Below are positions 50,962-60,536 of a stretch of 64,000 nt of DNA, one piece after another; the stretch's first letter is position 1, and each line of letters starts with the position of its first letter. The stretch is from positions 124,001 through 188,000 of the forward strand of contig NZ_JBGGTQ010000009.1 of NCBI RefSeq assembly GCF_041320705.1, in the 5' to 3' direction. The position numbers and the translations under genes are program-made. This DNA comes from Kineococcus mangrovi (GTDB taxonomy: Bacteria; Actinomycetota; Actinomycetes; Actinomycetales; Kineococcaceae). The notes under the pieces were generated by a model. It was not told where the DNA came from, made no database searches, and saw only the letters and a list, made by a program, of their open reading frames with translations.

Positions 50962-51068
50962 AGTCGATGACCGTTGGCCTCCCCGGGGTGCGAGCGCCCG
51001 GAACGCCCGGGAACGCGAACTACTGTTCCTGACGTCCAGCCCGCTCCTCGTCCTGGGAGGAGGTCGCG

Positions 51069-52004
51069 TTGACGACCCTCCACCAGGTTCCCGCACCGCG
51101 CACCCGGAACACCCGAACCGGGAGAACTCCGTGGCGGTCGTGGGGAACCTTCCTGCTGCTCGCCGGGCCCAACGTCGCGCTCCTCGTCCTGTTCGTCTAC
51201 AAGCCCCTCGTCCAGAACGTGCAGTACTCGCTGCTGCACTGGAACCTCGGCTCCGACACCGCCACCCACGTCGGGCTGCAGAACTACGAGAACTACTTCA
51301 CCAACCCCAAGACCCCCGCGGTCCTGCTGACGACGCTGGTCTTCGCCGTCGTCACGGTCGGCGGCTGCATGGCGCTCGGCCTCGCGCTCGCCCGCCTGCT
51401 CGACCGGAACCTGCGGGGCCGGACGTTCGTCCGCGCCGCGGTGTTCGCGCCGTACGTCCTGTCCGGTGTCGCGGTGGGCATGTGCTGGCTGTTCGTCTTC
51501 GACCCGCAGTACGGGCTGGTGTCGGGACTGCTGCGCGCGGTGGGGGTGGGTTCCCCGAACTGGTACAACGACCCCGACTGGGCCCTGGCCATGGTCTGCA
51601 TCGTGTACCTGTGGAAGTACGTCGGCTACGTCGCGATCATCTACCTGGCCGCGCTGCAGTCGGTCCCGCACGACATCCTCGAGGCCGCGCAGATCGACGG
51701 CGCGTCGCCGCTGCGGACGTTCTGGTCCATCGTCTTCCCGCTGCTGTCCCCGACGACGTTCTTCCTCGGTGTCACGGTGTTCATCGAGTCCAACGCCGGC
51801 GGGTCCTTCGACATCATCCGCGCCATGACCAAGGGCGGGCCGCTGGAGGGCACCACGACGATGGTCTACCAGGTCTACCAGGAAGCCTTCGTCGACGGTT
51901 CCGCCGGCTACGCCTCGGCGATCGCCACGCTGCTGTTCCTCGCCCTGCTCGTCGTGACCCTCGTCCAGATGGTCGTCGTGGAACGGAAGGTGCACTACCG
52001 GTGA
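51069..52004 (+). CDS. Sugar/glycerol-phosphate ABC permease (UgpA type)
   Basis: A 311-aa CUT1 permease with six membrane helices. The EAA loop is DILEAAQIDGASPLRTFWSI. VQYSLLHWNLGSDTATHVGL and GGPLEGTTTMVYQVYQEAF are typical of UgpA/MalF-like members. The start is TTG at 51069, preceded by GGGAGGAGG. Confidence 0.9.
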   Translation: MTTLHQVPAPRTRNTRTGRTPWRSWGTFLLLAGPNVALLVLFVYKPLVQNVQYSLLHWNLGSDTATHVGLQNYENYFTNPKTPAVLLTTLVFAVVTVGGCMALGLALARLLDRNLRGRTFVRAAVFAPYVLSGVAVGMCWLFVFDPQYGLVSGLLRAVGVGSPNWYNDPDWALAMVCIVYLWKYVGYVAIIYLAALQSVPHDILEAAQIDGASPLRTFWSIVFPLLSPTTFFLGVTVFIESNAGGSFDIIRAMTKGGPLEGTTTMVYQVYQEAFVDGSAGYASAIATLLFLALLVVTLVQMVVVERKVHYR

Positions 52005-52903
52005 GCGTCCAGGAGAGGACCACGTCGGGTTCCGGCAGGGTCCCGGCCCCGCGTCGCGGGGGCGCAGGACCCGCGCGCCCCCGTCGCCGCCGCGTCGACG
52101 TCCCCGGGTACGCCGGGCTCGTCGTGGCCGGTCTCGTCATGGTCGTGCCGATGCTCTGGATGCTGCTGGCGTCCTTCAAGCAGCGGGACGAGATCTACAC
52201 GATCCCGTCGCAGTGGCTGCCGCGGGCGCTGCAGTGGCAGAACTACGCGGACGTGTTCGCGACCGTCCCGTTCGCGCACTTCCTGCTCAACAGCGTCATC
52301 ACGACCGTCGCCGGCGCCGGGCTCAAGGTCGTCCTCGGGCTCATGTGCGCCTACGCGCTCGTGTTCGTCGAGTTCCCCGCCAGGCGCCTGGTGTTCCTCG
52401 TCGTCCTGGCGGCCCTCATGGTGCCGCCGCAGGTGACGCTCATCCCGAACTACACCCTCATCGCCCAGATCGGCTGGCTGAACTCCTACCAGGGGATCGT
52501 GCTGCCGGGACTGGCCAGCTCGCTCGGGACGTTCCTGTTCCGCCAGCACTTCCAGACGCTGCCCGCCTCGGTCCTGGAGGCCGCGACGCTGGACGGCGCG
52601 GGGCACTGGCGACGGCTGTGGCAGTTCGTCGTGCCGCTGTCCGCCCCCACCGTCTCGGCCGTCGCGCTCGTCTCGGTCGTGGGGGAGTGGAACCAGTACC
52701 TGTGGCCGCTCCTGGTCACCGACCGGGCGGACAGGATGACGCTGCCAGTCGGCCTGACCCTGCTGCAGAACAACGACGGCATCACCAACTGGGGCGTCCT
52801 CATGGCCGGCACCGTGCTGGTCATGCTGCCGATCCTGCTCGTCTTTCTCTTCTTCCAGCGACGCCTCGTGGCCGGTCTCGCCACGGGTGCGCTCGCCAAC
52901 TGA
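52001..52903 (+). CDS. Sugar/glycerol-phosphate ABC permease (UgpE type)
   Basis: A 300-aa partner permease. VLEAATLDGAGHWRRLWQFV is the EAA loop, and IVLPGLASSLGTFLFRQHF precedes it. GTG overlaps the first permease stop (GTGA). The decayed permease at 4399-4866 is of the same type. Confidence 0.9.
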   Translation: MSVQERTTSGSGRVPAPRRGGAGPARPRRRRVDVPGYAGLVVAGLVMVVPMLWMLLASFKQRDEIYTIPSQWLPRALQWQNYADVFATVPFAHFLLNSVITTVAGAGLKVVLGLMCAYALVFVEFPARRLVFLVVLAALMVPPQVTLIPNYTLIAQIGWLNSYQGIVLPGLASSLGTFLFRQHFQTLPASVLEAATLDGAGHWRRLWQFVVPLSAPTVSAVALVSVVGEWNQYLWPLLVTDRADRMTLPVGLTLLQNNDGITNWGVLMAGTVLVMLPILLVFLFFQRRLVAGLATGALAN

Positions 52904-52944
52904 CCCACCCACCCCTGTCAGCACCACCAGCATCAGGAGAACCC

Positions 52945-54306
52945 GTGAACACCTCGTCCCTCGTGCTGCCCCGACGCGGCGTCCTCGGCCTGGCCGGCCT
53001 CGGCGCCGCCGGGCTCGGCCTCGCCGCCTGCTCCGGCCCCTCCACCGCCTCCTCCGGCACCAGCTCGGCGTCCGCCTCGGGGACGGACTGGTCCAAGGTC
53101 ACCCCCGCCGACGAGGTCACCGTCTGGACCAACCACCCCGGGTCCTCCCAGGCCGTCGAGGCCGAGTTCCTGAAGCGGTGGAACGAGGAGAACTCCGACA
53201 TCCGGGTCGAGTTCGTCACCGCGGGATCGAACTACGACGAGATCTCGCAGAAGTTCCAGGCCGCGCTCACCGGTTCCGACCTGCCCGACCTGGTCCTGCT
53301 GAGCGACGTCTGGTGGTTCCGCTACGCCCTGAACGGCCAGCTCACCCCGCTGCAGGAGCTGCTGCCCGCCGCCGGGGTCGACCCCGGGAACTACCAGGAC
53401 GGCCTGTACGCCGACTACCAGTACGAGGGCTCGCAGTGGGCGGTCCCCTACTGCCGCTCGACCCCCGTCTTCTACTACAACAAGGAGCACTGGGCGAAGG
53501 CCGGTCTGCCCGACCGCGGCCCGCAGACCTGGTCGGAGTTCGAGGAGTGGCTGCCGAAGCTGCAGGCGGCCGGGACCGGGGCGCAGACCCCCTACGGGCT
53601 GGGCAAGGGGACGGGCAACGCGACCTGGATCCACCAGAACGTCATCTGGGGCATGGGAGGGGCGCTGTCGGACGAGTGGACGATGACCGTGGACAGCGAG
53701 AAGGTGCTCGCGGCCAGCGACTACGTCCGCTCCTACATCACCCGGGGGTGGGCGGCGGTCTCCTCCTCCGACCAGGCCTCGGACTTCGGGGCGGGCCTGT
53801 ACTCCTCGGTCATCGGCTCCACCGGATCGCTGTCCGGCATCCTCAAGGCTGCGGACTTCGAGGTCGGCAACGCCTTCCTGCCCGGTGGCCCGGCTGGGCA
53901 GTTCGTCCCCACCGGCGGGGCCGGGTTCGCCGTCCCGGCCAAGCGGACCCCGGAGCAGCAGCTCGCCGCGGCGACGTTCCTCGCCTTCCTCGCGCAGGAC
54001 GACAACACCGCCTACTTCTCCCAGAACACCGGGTACATGCCGGTCACCACCGGTGCGGTGAACTCCGCGACGATGCAGCAGGTCTACGCCCAGACCCCGC
54101 TGTTCAAGACCGCGGTCGACCAGCTCGCCCACACCAGGACGCAGGACTACGCCCGCGTCTTCGTGCCCGGCGGTGACCAGTCCACCGTGACGGCGTGGGA
54201 GAAGGTCATGCTGCAGGGCGCCGCGTCCCAGGACGCCTGGGGCGTCGCGCAGGGCGAGGTCGAGCAGTCCTACGAGGCCGACGTGAAGCCGCTGCTGAAC
54301 TCCTGA
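52945..54306 (+). CDS. ABC substrate-binding lipoprotein (UgpB type)
   Basis: A 453-aa binding protein. A twin-arginine-like LPRRGVLGLAG stretch and lipobox LAAC (C at about 29) mark export and lipid anchoring. The SBP_bac_1 fold has VTVWTNHPGSSQAVEAEFLK and VPYCRSTPVFYYNKEHW, as in glycerol-3-phosphate and glycerophosphodiester receptors. No ATPase gene follows, so a shared MsiK/UgpC-type ATPase elsewhere is expected. Confidence 0.9.
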   Translation: MNTSSLVLPRRGVLGLAGLGAAGLGLAACSGPSTASSGTSSASASGTDWSKVTPADEVTVWTNHPGSSQAVEAEFLKRWNEENSDIRVEFVTAGSNYDEISQKFQAALTGSDLPDLVLLSDVWWFRYALNGQLTPLQELLPAAGVDPGNYQDGLYADYQYEGSQWAVPYCRSTPVFYYNKEHWAKAGLPDRGPQTWSEFEEWLPKLQAAGTGAQTPYGLGKGTGNATWIHQNVIWGMGGALSDEWTMTVDSEKVLAASDYVRSYITRGWAAVSSSDQASDFGAGLYSSVIGSTGSLSGILKAADFEVGNAFLPGGPAGQFVPTGGAGFAVPAKRTPEQQLAAATFLAFLAQDDNTAYFSQNTGYMPVTTGAVNSATMQQVYAQTPLFKTAVDQLAHTRTQDYARVFVPGGDQSTVTAWEKVMLQGAASQDAWGVAQGEVEQSYEADVKPLLNS

Positions 54307-54349
54307 CCCCGTCCACCCACCCTTCGACACCAGGGGAGAACCCCGTCCC

Positions 54350-55300
54350 GTGAACCGACCGACCACCCGCCCGTCCGCCCGCCCGCTGGTCATCGCGCAC
54401 CGGGGGAGTTCGGCGAGCGCCCCGGAGAACACGCTCGCCGCCTTCGAGGCGGCGCTGCGCGCCGGGGCCGACCTGCTCGAGCTCGACGTGCGGCTCGACG
54501 GGGACGGGGTCCCCGTCGTCCTGCACGACGAGACCCTCGACCGGACCACCGACCGCTGCGGGGCCGTCGCGGAACTGCCCGGTCCCGTGGTGCGGGCGGC
54601 CGACGCCGGGTCGTGGTTCTCGCCGGCCTTCGCCGGGCAGCGGGTCCCGACGCTGCAGCAGGTCGTCGACCTCGTGGCGCTGCACGGGACCGGTGGCCTC
54701 CTCGTGGAGTTCAAGGGGGCCTGGACCCCCGCGGCGGTGGCGGGGGCGGTGGCCACGCTGCGGACGGCCGGGGTGGCCGGCCGCAGCGTCGTGCAGAGCT
54801 TCGAGGTCGAGACGGTGCGGACCCTGCGGGACGTCGCCCCCGACGTCCGACGGGCTCTGCTCGTCCTGCACCCCGGGGCCCGCGCCGCGGCGCAGGACGT
54901 GGCGGCGTCGTTCGGCGACCTCGCGCACGACCCGTTCACGGCGTTGTCGACGCCGGCCGGGCAGACGCTCGCCGCGGCGCAGGAGGTGGTCGCCGAGCTC
55001 GGGGTCGTCGCGGTCAACCCCCACGTGGCCGGTCTCGTGGCCAGCCCCCACGTCGTGGCCGAGTACCACGCGGCGGGTGTGGCGACGTACCCGTGGACGG
55101 TGGACGAACCCCGGCTGTGGGTGGACCTGCTGCGGCACCGGGTCGACGGGATCATCACCGACGACCCGGGCCGGTTGCGCGGTTTCCTCCAGGCGCGCGA
55201 GGTCCGCTCCTCGCAGGACGAGGCCCTCGAGGAGCGTGCGGAGCTGACCCTCGCCGCGACGCGGCAGGGCGCGCCGGCCGCCCGGCTCACCCCCGCGTGA
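54350..55300 (+). CDS. Glycerophosphodiester phosphodiesterase
   Basis: A 316-aa GDPD-domain enzyme cutting glycerophosphodiesters to glycerol-3-phosphate plus alcohol. IAHRGSSASAPENTLAAFEA (catalytic H and R, N), ELDVRLDGDGVPVVLHDETL (metal ligands, second H) and TDDPGRLRGFL are present. No signal peptide, so it works on imported diesters. It lies 43 bp after the binding-protein gene, which supports diesters as the transported substrate. Confidence 0.92.
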   Translation: MNRPTTRPSARPLVIAHRGSSASAPENTLAAFEAALRAGADLLELDVRLDGDGVPVVLHDETLDRTTDRCGAVAELPGPVVRAADAGSWFSPAFAGQRVPTLQQVVDLVALHGTGGLLVEFKGAWTPAAVAGAVATLRTAGVAGRSVVQSFEVETVRTLRDVAPDVRRALLVLHPGARAAAQDVAASFGDLAHDPFTALSTPAGQTLAAAQEVVAELGVVAVNPHVAGLVASPHVVAEYHAAGVATYPWTVDEPRLWVDLLRHRVDGIITDDPGRLRGFLQAREVRSSQDEALEERAELTLAATRQGAPAARLTPA

Positions 55301-55306
55301 GCCCGT

Positions 55307-55341
55307 CCGGTCCCCCCGCGGAACGCTTCGCGGGGGGCCGG
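55307..55341. terminator. Hairpin terminator after the phosphodiesterase gene
   Basis: CCCCCCGCG and CGCGGGGGG form a 9-bp stem (55312-55320 with 55329-55337) extended by CCGG/CCGG beyond a one-base bulge, 6 bp after the stop. Confidence 0.75.
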
Positions 55342-55407
55342 TGGGGGAACCGTGCAGGTCGGTGCGGTCGGGTCCGGCCGTGGCGGGCGGAAGGGACCAT
55401 CGGTCGC

Positions 55408-56382
55408 GTGAGGTTCCGTCCGTTCCCCGTGCTCGCGGCCCTGCTCGCCGCCGCCCTCCTCGTCGCCGGTTGTTCCGGGCAGGGCCCCGACGACCGGACC
55501 CCGCCGCCCCGGGGCGGGTCGCCGTCGTCCGCGACCCCCACCGCGACCCCCACCGCGACGCGGACGCACACCGCTGACGAGCAGCGGTTCAAGACCGTCG
55601 ACTTCGGTGCCGAGAACGTCCTGGAGACGACGCTGCACGGCGCGGCCTCCGGCGTGACGATGAAGGTGTGGGTCTGGACACCCCCGCAGTACGACGACCC
55701 CGCGTACGCCCACCAGGACTTCCCGGTGCTGTTCCTGTACCCGGGGGGCGACGGCGCCACGTACAACAACTGGACCGACCGGTCCTACTCGGCGCAGGAG
55801 GTCGTGGACTCCGCCTCGCGCGACGGGTCGGTGCTGCCGTTCGTCTTCGTCATGCCGGAGATGCAGGTCTCCAAGAACGTGGACACCGAGTGCACCGACC
55901 TCCCGGGCCAGCCGAAGGTCGGCACCTTCCTCGACACCGACGTCCCGGCGATGGTGCAGCACGACTTCCGCGTGCTGCCCCCCGGGAAGGGCTGGGGCAC
56001 GGCCGGTGCGTCGTCCGGTGCCTACTGCGCGGCCGCCATCGCGCTGCGCGAACCCGGCGAGTACGGGGCCGTCGTGAGCATCGCCGGGTACTTCGACATG
56101 GAGACCGAGCTGCCGCACTGGGACACCGCGACGCTCGCGCAGTACCCGACGGCGCTGGCGCCGACGTTCGCGGGCACGCTGGCCTGGCTCCTCGTCGCGG
56201 GGACCGCCAGTCCCGAGGACGTCGCGCAGGCGAAGCGGTTCTCGGGGCTCGTGCGTCCCCCGTCGACGGCCCAGGTGTTCCTGCAGGACGGGGGGAAGCA
56301 CCTCACGACGTCCTTCAAGGCCGCCATGCCCGAGGTGTTCGCCTTCTTCAGCGAGCACCTCGACGGGCCCCGGCCGCAGTGA
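55408..56382 (+). CDS. Secreted lipoprotein esterase (esterase D family)
   Basis: A 324-aa alpha/beta-hydrolase. Signal peptide and lipobox LVAGC (C at about 21) anchor it outside. A Thr/Pro/Ala linker (ATPTATPTATRTHT) made of short tandem repeats precedes the domain. The nucleophile is in AGASSGAYCAAAI, and the histidine in DGGKHLTTSF. PF00756 members include antigen-85-like and feruloyl-type esterases. Confidence 0.85.
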   Translation: MRFRPFPVLAALLAAALLVAGCSGQGPDDRTPPPRGGSPSSATPTATPTATRTHTADEQRFKTVDFGAENVLETTLHGAASGVTMKVWVWTPPQYDDPAYAHQDFPVLFLYPGGDGATYNNWTDRSYSAQEVVDSASRDGSVLPFVFVMPEMQVSKNVDTECTDLPGQPKVGTFLDTDVPAMVQHDFRVLPPGKGWGTAGASSGAYCAAAIALREPGEYGAVVSIAGYFDMETELPHWDTATLAQYPTALAPTFAGTLAWLLVAGTASPEDVAQAKRFSGLVRPPSTAQVFLQDGGKHLTTSFKAAMPEVFAFFSEHLDGPRPQ

Positions 56383-56409
56383 CGGCCAGGACCCGGGAGC
56401 CGGTCGTGA

Positions 56410-57675
56410 TCAGCCGGCGGTCAGGGGGGAGGGGTCGGAGAACGTCAGCCGACCCTCCTCCACCCGGGCCCGCACGACCTGGGAGTAGCCCTCGGTGACC
56501 AAGGCGTCGAACAGCGGCTGCATCCGCTTGGCCTGCCTGACCAGCACGACGCGGGCGCCACCGGCCTGCAGCTCACGCTGCTTGCGCAGTAGTTCGCCCG
56601 CCTCGACGCCGGCGGGGTGCACCAGCGCCACCGCGGGGGCCGCGTCCGCCGGCAGCGAGACCTCGTCGATGATGCGCTCGAACCCGATCGAGAAACCCGC
56701 CGCCGGCACGTCCCGGCCGGTGAACCGGCCGACCATGCCGTCGTAGCGCCCGCCCCCGGCGATCGAGGAACCCCCGCCCGGCAGGGACATCTCGAAGATC
56801 GGGCCGGTGTAGTAGCCCATGCCGCGCACGAGCGTGACGTCGAACTGCACGTCGAGGTCCGGGGCCGCGATCGCGACGGCCGCCGCGATCTCCTGCAACC
56901 GCGTGATCGAGGCGGCGGGGACCGCGTCCGGCAGGGCGCCGTCCCCCAACCGGGCCACGTCCCGCAGCGGCAGGAGGTCGGTGAGGGCCTTCTCCAGCGC
57001 CCCGACGGGTTCCTCGCCGAAACCCTTGGACCGCAGTTCGGCGAGCACGCCGTCGAGCCCGACCTTGTCGTTCTTGTCCACGGTGATGAGGACGCTGCCG
57101 TGGTCGGCCTCGGCGAACCCGCACCCGGTCAGCAGCCCGGTGAGGACGCCGCGGTCGTTGAGCCGCAGCGTCGTGCCGGTGAGCCCGAGCCGGGTGAGGG
57201 CGGTGTGGGTGGCCGTGACGAGTTCGACCTCGGCCAGGCTGCCCGCCTCCCCGAGGATGTCGATGTCGCACTGGACGAACTGGCGGTAGCGGCCCTTCTG
57301 CGGCCGTTCGGCCCGCCACACCGGACCGATCTGCAACGCCTTGAACGGCATCCGCAGCGCACCGGCGTTGGAGGCGACGTAGCGCGAGAGGGGGACGGTG
57401 AGGTCGAAGCGCAGGGCCAGGTCGGCCGCGTCCGCGGGCAGCACGGGTTCGTCGGCGGCCAGGCCGCGGCGCAGTACCTTGAAGAGCATCTTCTCGTTCT
57501 CGCCCCCCTGCCCGGACTCCATCCGCGACAGGTCCTCCAGGGCGGGCGTCTCGACCTCGTCGAAGCCGAACGAGCGGTAGACCGCGCGGATGACGTGCAG
57601 GGCGTGCTCCCGGCGAGCCTTCTCGACCGGCAGGACGTCGCGCATGCCCCGTGCGGGGACCACCTTGGAAGCCAT
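56410..57675 (-). CDS. hisS: Histidyl-tRNA synthetase
   Basis: A 421-aa class II aminoacyl-tRNA synthetase. Motif 2 contains WRAERPQKGRYRQFVQCDID; the histidine-specific RGMGYYTGPIFE and GGGRYDG are present, and an anticodon-binding domain ends the protein. ATG 57675 gives MASKVVPARGMRDVLP. Its only close neighbour, the esterase, is convergent. Confidence 0.95.
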   Translation of the reverse strand: MASKVVPARGMRDVLPVEKARREHALHVIRAVYRSFGFDEVETPALEDLSRMESGQGGENEKMLFKVLRRGLAADEPVLPADAADLALRFDLTVPLSRYVASNAGALRMPFKALQIGPVWRAERPQKGRYRQFVQCDIDILGEAGSLAEVELVTATHTALTRLGLTGTTLRLNDRGVLTGLLTGCGFAEADHGSVLITVDKNDKVGLDGVLAELRSKGFGEEPVGALEKALTDLLPLRDVARLGDGALPDAVPAASITRLQEIAAAVAIAAPDLDVQFDVTLVRGMGYYTGPIFEMSLPGGGSSIAGGGRYDGMVGRFTGRDVPAAGFSIGFERIIDEVSLPADAAPAVALVHPAGVEAGELLRKQRELQAGGARVVLVRQAKRMQPLFDALVTEGYSQVVRARVEEGRLTFSDPSPLTAG

Positions 57676-57716
57676 GGGGTCATGGTAGAGGGCGTGGAGC
57701 AGGCGCCGACGGCGTC

Positions 57717-57755
57717 GGGGACCCGGCACCACGCCGCTCGCGGCGTCGGGTCCCC
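57717..57755. terminator. Two-tier hairpin ending the pyrimidine operon
   Basis: GGGGACCCG (57717-57725) pairs with CGGGTCCCC (57747-57755), enclosing ACGCCG/CGGCGT around CTCG. It lies between the binding-protein stop (57806) and hisS on the minus strand. Confidence 0.7.
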
Positions 57756-57805
57756 GTGGGTCGTGCGCGCTGCCCGCCCCGGCCCGGTCAGGGGGGCGGG
57801 CGGGG

Positions 57806-58960
57806 TCAGGCGCCGCCGGGTTCCAGGGTGACGGTCCGGGGGCTGAACCCCGTCCCCGTCACGTCGACCCCGTCGGCGGACAGCTCGTCGAGGGCGCGCT
57901 GGACGTGGTCGTTGGTCCACGCCGCGTCGTCGGGTTCGGTGGTGATGACCGTCTGACCCTCGGCGTTGCGGGTGTCCCGGGCGATCTGGACCGTCCGCTG
58001 CCAGGCCGCCTCGTCGATCAGGCCGGCGCCGCCGGCTGCGGGCCACACGAGCTTGTTCACCTCGTTGACCTGCCACAGCTGGTGGCTGGCGCCCAGGGTC
58101 GACCCCTGCGCCACGACGATGTCGCGCGCCTGCTCGGGGTTGTCCCGCGCGAAGGCCCAGCCCCTGATCGAACCCTTGAGGAACTTCACCGTCTGCTCCT
58201 GGTAGGCCGTGTCGGCGAGCCTGTCCGTGCTGGCCCACACGGCGTCCTGCAGCATGGCGGTGCCCACCTCGTTCCAGTCCAGCACCGTGAAGTCCCCGGC
58301 GGTGTACTGCTCGCCCGTCTCCGGGTTCGTCGCCTCCAGGAGCTGGGCGTACTCGTTGTACGTCATGGCCTGCGCGGCGTCGATGTCGCCCTGCAGCAGT
58401 CCCAGCATGTCGAACTGCTGCTGCACGAGCACCACGTCCGAGCTCGGGTCGAGCCCCGCGGCCGTCATCGCGGCGAACAGCTCGTACTCGTTGCCGAACC
58501 CCCAGTTGCCCACCTTCTTGCCCCGCAACCCCGCGACGTCGGTGATGCCGGCGGAGGCGAAGGAGACCTGCAGGGTGCCCGACCGCTGGAACACCTGGGC
58601 GACGTTGGTGATGGCGGCACCCTGCTCCCGGGAGGCCAGGGCCTTGGGGACCCACGCGATGGCGTAGTCGGCCTGGCCCTGGGCCAGGACGGTCTGCGGG
58701 ACGATGTCGGAGCCGCCTTCGAGGATCTGGACGTCCAGACCCTCCTCGCGGTAGAAACCCTGGTCCACGGCGGCGAAGTACCCCGCGAACTGACCTTGCG
58801 TCACCCACTGCAGCTGCAGCTTCACCGGCGTTCCCCCCGAGCCGCCGGAACCACCGGCCCCGCCGGAGGACGTCTCCTGGTCGGCGCTCCCGCAGGCGGC
58901 CAGGCCGAGGGTCGCGGCGGCGCCGGCGAGGGCCGCTCGACGGGTGGGGTGGTGGGTCAT
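57806..58960 (-). CDS. ABC substrate-binding lipoprotein (NMT1/ThiY-like)
   Basis: A 384-aa receptor. TRRAALAGAAATLGLAAC gives a twin-arginine motif and lipobox (C at about 23). LQLQWVTQGQFAGYFAAVDQ and GSDIVPQTVLAQGQADYAIA are hallmarks of the NMT1/THI5-like family that binds pyrimidines and related small rings. ATG overlaps the permease stop (ATGA). It is the last gene of the minus-strand operon. Confidence 0.9.
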   Translation of the reverse strand: MTHHPTRRAALAGAAATLGLAACGSADQETSSGGAGGSGGSGGTPVKLQLQWVTQGQFAGYFAAVDQGFYREEGLDVQILEGGSDIVPQTVLAQGQADYAIAWVPKALASREQGAAITNVAQVFQRSGTLQVSFASAGITDVAGLRGKKVGNWGFGNEYELFAAMTAAGLDPSSDVVLVQQQFDMLGLLQGDIDAAQAMTYNEYAQLLEATNPETGEQYTAGDFTVLDWNEVGTAMLQDAVWASTDRLADTAYQEQTVKFLKGSIRGWAFARDNPEQARDIVVAQGSTLGASHQLWQVNEVNKLVWPAAGGAGLIDEAAWQRTVQIARDTRNAEGQTVITTEPDDAAWTNDHVQRALDELSADGVDVTGTGFSPRTVTLEPGGA

Positions 58961-59727
58961 CGGGTCCTCCGGAGGGTGGGAGACAGGAGACGTTCCAGCA
59001 GCAGAGCGGCGAGGTAGAACAACAACCCCAGGGCGACGGCCCCCAGGACGTAGGACCAGGCCCGCGGGTAGGCGGTGGCGCTGGCGGCGGAGGTGATGCG
59101 CGAGCCCAGACCGTCCTGGCGGCCGCCGAAGTACTCGGCGACGACCGCGGCGATGACGCTGAGGGACGAGGCCAACCGCAGGCCGGTGAACACGAACGGG
59201 ACGGCACCGGGGAGGCGGACGTACCGGGTGACGGTCCACCCCGACACGGCCAGGGACCGCATCAGGTCGGCGTGCACGGGGTCGATGCGCCGCAGACCGC
59301 GGGCGGTGTTGACGAACAGGGGGAAGAACACGGCCACGGCGACGACGAGGCGGCGGGGCACGGGACTGGTCGAACCGAACATCGCGTTGAACACGGGGGC
59401 GAGCGCGATGATGGGCATCGCGTTCGCCGCGGCCGACAACGGCGACAGGACCTCGTCCAGGAGGCGGAACCGGGCCGCCAGGACGGCGGCGAGGACGCCG
59501 GCGCAGGAGCCGGCGACCAGCCCCGTCACCGCCGTCGTGCCGGTGGCCACCGCGGCCTGCGCCACGTCCCCCGCGACCGTGCCCAGGGCGGAGGCGATGG
59601 CCGTGGGGGAGGGCAGCACGAACGTCGCGATCCGCCCGGCGACGACGACGAGCTGCCACAGCAGGAGTGCGCTGACACCGACCAGCACCGGCGGCAGCAG
59701 GACCTGCAGCCGGTTCCCCCGGGTCAC
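58957..59727 (-). CDS. ABC permease (ThiX/SsuC type), subunit 2
   Basis: A 256-aa permease with about six helices and the EAA-type loop HADLMRSLAVSGWTVTRYVR. PSPTAIASAL near the N-terminus is typical of the taurine/pyrimidine importer group. Its GTG overlaps the ATPase stop. Confidence 0.9.
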   Translation of the reverse strand: MTRGNRLQVLLPPVLVGVSALLLWQLVVVAGRIATFVLPSPTAIASALGTVAGDVAQAAVATGTTAVTGLVAGSCAGVLAAVLAARFRLLDEVLSPLSAAANAMPIIALAPVFNAMFGSTSPVPRRLVVAVAVFFPLFVNTARGLRRIDPVHADLMRSLAVSGWTVTRYVRLPGAVPFVFTGLRLASSLSVIAAVVAEYFGGRQDGLGSRITSAASATAYPRAWSYVLGAVALGLLFYLAALLLERLLSPTLRRTR

Positions 59728-60536
59728 CGGTCCTCCCCGCCCAGGGCCGGGGTGCGGGCCGTCCCCCCGCGCAACGCCTCCCGGACGTCGGTGATGGCCG
59801 CGAAGAAGGCCGGGTCCTCCCGCGTCGCCTCCGCCCGGTCGGGCAGGTCCACGTCGACGACGCGGACGACGCGCCCCGGCCGGGCCGACATGACGACGAC
59901 CTGGGTGGACAGGAACACGGCCTCGGAGATCGAGTGGGTGACGAACACCACCGTGGTGCCGGTGCGGGCGCGGATGGCCAGGAGTTCGGCCTGCAGGCGT
60001 TCCCTGGTCATCTCGTCGAGCGCGCCGAACGGTTCGTCCATGAGCAGCAGCGGCGGTTCCTCCGCCAGCGACCGGGCGATCGCGACCCGTTGCTGCATCC
60101 CGCCGGACAGTTCCGAGGGGCGCATCCGGGCGACGTCGGACAGCCCCACGAGGCCCAGGAGCTGGCGGGCCCGCTCGGCGCGTTCGCGCCGGCCGACGCC
60201 GTGCAGTTCCAGCGGCAGTTCGACGTTGCGCTGGACGGTGCGCCACTCCAGCAGGCCGGCCTGCTGGAACGCGATGCCGTAGTGGTGGGCCAGCCGGGCC
60301 TCGTGGGCGCTGCGCCCGCCGACCTCGACGGACCCGGCGGTCGGCTGGACCAGGTCGGCGATGCAGCGCAGCAGGGTCGACTTCCCGCAGCCGGACGGGC
60401 CGATGAGGGAGACGAACGCCCCGGGGGCGATGTCCAGGTCGATGCCGGACAGCGCGTGCACGTCGCCGTGGGCGGTGCCGAAGCGCTGGTGCAGCCCCGC
60501 GACGCGCACCGCGGGGGCCGGTGGGTGGGTCGTCAT
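59724..60536 (-). CDS. ABC ATPase (SsuB/TauB/ThiZ type)
   Basis: A 270-aa ATPase. Walker A GPSGCGKST, signature LSGGMQQR, Walker B LLLMDEPFGALD and switch VTHSI are intact. It lies between two permease genes and overlaps both by 4 bp. Confidence 0.93.
   Translation of the reverse strand: MTTHPPAPAVRVAGLHQRFGTAHGDVHALSGIDLDIAPGAFVSLIGPSGCGKSTLLRCIADLVQPTAGSVEVGGRSAHEARLAHHYGIAFQQAGLLEWRTVQRNVELPLELHGVGRRERAERARQLLGLVGLSDVARMRPSELSGGMQQRVAIARSLAEEPPLLLMDEPFGALDEMTRERLQAELLAIRARTGTTVVFVTHSISEAVFLSTQVVVMSARPGRVVRVVDVDLPDRAEATREDPAFFAAITDVREALRGGTARTPALGGEDR

Noticed and set aside
52933-56358. A 1141-codon minus-strand open frame opposite the binding protein, phosphodiesterase and esterase
   Set aside because: It is an Arg/Gly/Val-rich mirror of three well-supported plus-strand genes, with no conserved motif and no ribosome-binding site.
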